The position numbers and the translations under genes were made by a program. From Pleodorina starrii (Eukaryota; Chlorophyta; Chlorophyceae; Chlamydomonadales; Volvocaceae): DNA of 64,000 nt. The stretch is from assembly GCA_030267565.1 (NCBI GenBank), contig BRXU01000016.1:1180501-1244500 (forward strand), written 5' to 3'. This document shows positions 61,324 to 64,000 of this stretch, piece after piece. Within the stretch, counting starts at the first letter, position 1. Every line of letters begins with the position of its first letter. The notes below the pieces were generated by a model. The model saw only the letters and a program-made list of their open reading frames with translations. It searched no databases and was not told where the DNA came from.

Positions 61324-61730
61324 ATGAAGGGACTCAGCGCGCCCAGCTCACCCGGCTTAAGTACGGCGCCGCCCCGAAGCCCGCCCCCCAAAAACCGGAG
61401 CCCTTCCCGCCGGAGAAACCGCTTCAACGGCCACAGGCGCCCTGGTGTTTCTGCCTTCAACGTCAACTACGATGACTGCATGGGCTGGCGGACTGCCGCG
61501 CGTTTCGCGGAACGCATGTAAATGTGCCACGTCGCGCGGCCTCACACTTGAGCTCCGGCCTAGATCCCCTTCGAGGACGGTTCACTCAATACTTGGCACA
61601 AAACCGCTCTTCCGTGGCCGACGCCCACGCAGCGCTGAGAATGCTTACTTGCTTGCACCAAGAGAACGAGGCCCAGAGCGGCCAGTCGCAGCCATTTTCG
61701 CACGGGTTGCCCCATGCTTTATGATATTAG
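61324..61730 (+). CDS. possible small gene or pseudogene, unknown product
   Basis: An ATG frame (61324-61521, 65 aa) has a basic Pro/Arg/Ser start and then RPGVSAFNVNYDDCMGWRTA. At its end lies GTAAAT (61516-61521). A second frame 33 bp further on is open (SGLDPLRGRFTQYLAQN, RMLTCLHQENEAQSGQ) and ends with TGA near 61724. A splice GTAAAT to TTGAG would join them in phase as ...FAERISGLDP..., but a 33-bp intron is very short; a frameshifted or misassembled ORF is an alternative. No family recognised. Confidence 0.35.
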
Positions 61731-62082
61731 CCTACATCAAGAAGCGCGGCCGATAACCGCCATTAGTAGGTGTTCATCGGCCTTTCAACCGACTATCAAC
61801 CTCGCCAGCGGCCACAAGCGTACTCTATTAATAGGCTTACGACCGAGAGTATTGAACGGACTCGCACCTTTCAAAGCGAGTTACACCGTGCTCTCAAGAT
61901 GGTGTGGATAGCAGCGACACCGAAGCTGCGGATTCCGGAAGACAGTATCTTATAGCGGTCACAACGAAGTACTCTTGGAGCACCGTGCCGCAAACGTGTG
62001 GGAGGTCGGCGCTAGTTCACACTTGGCTCGAGGAGAATGGTCGACCCTCGAACGGTGCCCAGCCCTAATGTGATAACTAATT
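61731..62082. other. intergenic, no gene recognised
   Basis: Mixed-composition sequence between the small plus-strand ORF and the EIF1AD 3' end. Confidence 0.45.
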
Positions 62083-62087
62083 TTACA
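62083..62087 (-). terminator. TGTAA polyadenylation signal of EIF1AD
   Basis: The minus strand reads ACTGTAAAATTAG, 235 bp past the stop codon, a typical position for the algal signal. Confidence 0.55.
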
Positions 62088-62321
62088 GTTCACTAGAAAT
62101 ATTATTTGTACATGCAGTGTGGGCACAAAAATAGAGTCCTTTGCAGAACTCACTAATACGGGCGCGGCCAGTAGCGGCGTAAGTCTTGGCGGGCGTTCGT
62201 GCCCGACCTCAAACCAAACAACGAACAAGTAACTTATTGTGACATATACGATCGCAAAACCCGGAACAGCCAGAGACAGGTTTTGTGTGACGCCCGCCAG
62301 CCGTAGGTCCGCCGAGTACGT

Positions 62322-63324
62322 CTAATTGTCCTCATCGTCGCTCTCCGAAACTTCATGGTAAACCACCTACATTCAACAAGTCAGACGTTTCAGTGGACCT
62401 TCCTGTAGATAGCCGGTGGGCAAATTATCGGGGCCTACCTTGCGGTTCGTGTTCTGCGGCAGCGGCGGTGCGTCGTCCTCGTCACCGTCCTGCGGCCCCG
62501 GTTTTGCGCCTTCAGCTCCGTCCGCCTCCTCTTCCTCATCGCTGCCCGAAGGGGGCATCACTGCGTCATAAAAGAGATCAGGTCACGTGCTTACGTCGAC
62601 GCGACGGGACGCGCGTTTTCCTAACCGTGCCTATCCTGACTCGCCCAGCCCACGCCCAGACGCTGGACTGGTGTGGTAACCTACAGGTTCCCGCAGCTCT
62701 CCCGTCCGCTTTACTTACTGTCTTCCAGCGATCCCTTGTCCGCTTTCAGGGCGAACTCCTTTGGCCTGCAGCCGCGCGAAGGCCGGTCTCGTGACGAGCC
62801 TCATACACGGTTTTTTCAATACCACGCCACCAGGCGCCGTGGCGGCATATGCTGCGCCGGTGCCCTGTCAACCAGCGCTCACCAGACTCCGGGCATCTTG
62901 GAGAGCTGCTTGATTTGGTCGTCGTAAAGCACAGAGAGGATGGTGCCCGTGACCTTGGTGTCGTCCCCTGCGGCTGGGCTGTCCTCCACCAGGAGATATC
63001 CACCCCGCTTCACCCACAACTTCTTGTTGAATTTTGCAGGCATCAGCACCAGCGTTTGACGTCCATCAGGAAACTCCACCTGACCAGGGAGATTGATAAC
63101 GGAGGCTGGCCTGAGCGTGTGTCCCACTCCTCCCCCATCGGAACCCCCATGGCCGGCCGGCCCTTCCTCGGAGGGCGAAGCGATTTCGGCCAATGGGAAT
63201 CAAGCCTTACCGCGATGAGATTGCTGCCTCTCGACCCCAGAGCACGCACAATGGACTGGCCCGGCTCAGGCGGCTGCACATCCTCGTCGAGCCCCAACGT
63301 AACATGTTTGCGGCTGCGAGACAT
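62322..63324 (-). CDS. EIF1AD: EIF1A-domain-containing protein (EIF1AD), 174 aa, 5 exons
   Basis: Exons 63324-63211, 63079-62883, 62765-62719, 62560-62439 and 62366-62322 join exactly in phase (525 nt with stop) with GT-AG introns. The product starts MSRSRKHVTLGLDED and has a single S1-like/eIF1A OB fold: IVRALGSRGSNLIAVEFPDG, LMPAKFNKKLWVKRGGYLLV, KVTGTILSVLYDDQIKQLSK, then GVWPKEF. The acidic tail contains DEEEEADGAEG, LPQNTNRK and ends SESDDEDN. Order, length (human protein 165 aa) and the NTNR motif match EIF1AD, a conserved nuclear OB-fold RNA-binding relative of eIF1A; it is not the initiation factor eIF1A itself. The N-terminus is the only ATG giving the conserved SRSRKHV start. Confidence 0.95.
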
Positions 63325-64000
63325 AGGGATTCGCTCAGTCGCAAGCGAGAACGTCGGAGCCAAATGGGGACGTCGAACAATCTAAGAGCAAGCAGCGCGA
63401 TTTGAGAGGCGTTCAACCGAAGATTGCTGAATCCGCAGGTTTCGGTGAAACAATTCTCCGCACGTATGACTTTTACGATGTGAATAGGTTAACTTTTTTA
63501 AAGTTATAATATTTATATTTTGTAGAGCCTTGGTTTGTGCAATCAATCTTCTCGTTTGCGCCGTCACGCTGTGAGGGAGCCGCACAACAAAAAGCTTCAG
63601 CAAGAGGCTACCAAACGCAAGCTCATGGGTTTAATTGTACGCAAATCATAAGGAACTCTTTGGAACATTTTTCACCACATTCGCTGCGGAGGCGTGCAGA
63701 CAGATGCATGCCCGAACGAGCTGTCCGGCGCTGAGGCAGTCGTCACGGCGCTGCTTGACGGTGGTCACGCACAGCAGCGCGAGCAGCTGCCGCCGGTGGA
63801 ATTGTGCGTATGGACGGCAAGCGGTCTCGGCAGTGGCCGGGGCTTGTCCCGGCTGGTCTTGGAGCCATCACCAACGGCAAGCGGCCCAAGAACCGCAGTG
63901 CCGGCGCGTGAGGGGCTATGGCCCTGCGCACGCGCTTGATAATGATAGCGCTCCAGGAGCACCGGCGTCGCCCGACCAGGAGCTCTGGTCCGCTGGTGCG
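63325..64000. other. EIF1AD upstream region; no second gene proven
   Basis: AT-rich from 63420 to 63660, then GC-rich. A short plus-strand frame at 63813-63911 (MDGKRSRQWPGLVPAGLG...) could be the start of a divergent gene, but the window ends soon after and no support is available. Confidence 0.35.

Overview
The window looks like nuclear DNA of a chlamydomonadalean (volvocine) green alga. The evidence is: GC-rich coding exons with strong Ala/Gly/Gln/Ser/Pro bias; many introns with GTGAGT-type donors and CAG acceptors; a pherophorin gene with a long (S)PPPP rod; TGTAA-type 3' signals; a short interstitial CCCTAAAA run (the Chlamydomonas telomere word); and many simple repeats. Nothing indicates a prokaryotic, organellar or viral genome. 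All gene models were spliced by hand from frame continuity and splice-site phase, and no search could be run.

Left part, 1-35 kb: repeat-dominated accessory DNA. It holds a truncated paralogue exon (1.86-2.88 kb); a perfect 648-bp direct-repeat pair (4.0/6.2 kb); a 500-bp AAT microsatellite; a complete 480-bp miniature LTR retrotransposon with PBS, PPT and 5-bp target duplication, inserted in the tail of an older reverse-transcriptase-like ORF (8.35-9.16 kb); the 3' end of a PAN/lectin-like gene (9.88-11.26 kb, minus); a foldback element (11.4-12.15 kb); and a ~5.3-kb nested foldback element (12.17-17.5 kb). These are followed by a broken DIRS-like RT/RNase H remnant (17.8-18.54 kb), a 67-bp satellite of about 62 clean copies (19.6-23.8 kb) with decayed edges, a 269-270-bp tandem array (25.2-26.47 kb), two decayed retroelement C-termini (29.75-31.14 and 34.32-34.70 kb, both minus), and a 302-bp hairpin MITE with a TA target duplication.

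Right part, 35.7-64 kb: gene-rich. A nine-exon plus-strand gene (35.73-46.75 kb) encodes a 2,958-aa protein with an acylatable-looking N-terminus, GAF-like segments, very long low-complexity spacers and a C-terminal membrane block. Convergent to it is a six-exon SYLF (Ysc84-like) lipid-binding protein gene (51.24-53.45 kb, 233 aa). Next, also on the minus strand, come a pherophorin - polyproline rod - C-type lectin gene (56.26-60.79 kb, ends incomplete) and a five-exon EIF1AD orthologue (62.32-63.32 kb, 174 aa). The SYLF and EIF1AD models are complete and phase-consistent from ATG to stop.

The genes do not form one pathway: one is cell-wall/extracellular matrix, one membrane-lipid binding, one RNA/translation-factor-like and one a large putative membrane sensor. 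The most unusual features are short-word arrays that flank several genes, the TRIM insertion whose removal restores an older ORF end, a PIP-box-like motif in a retroelement tail, and the nested long-armed foldback element.
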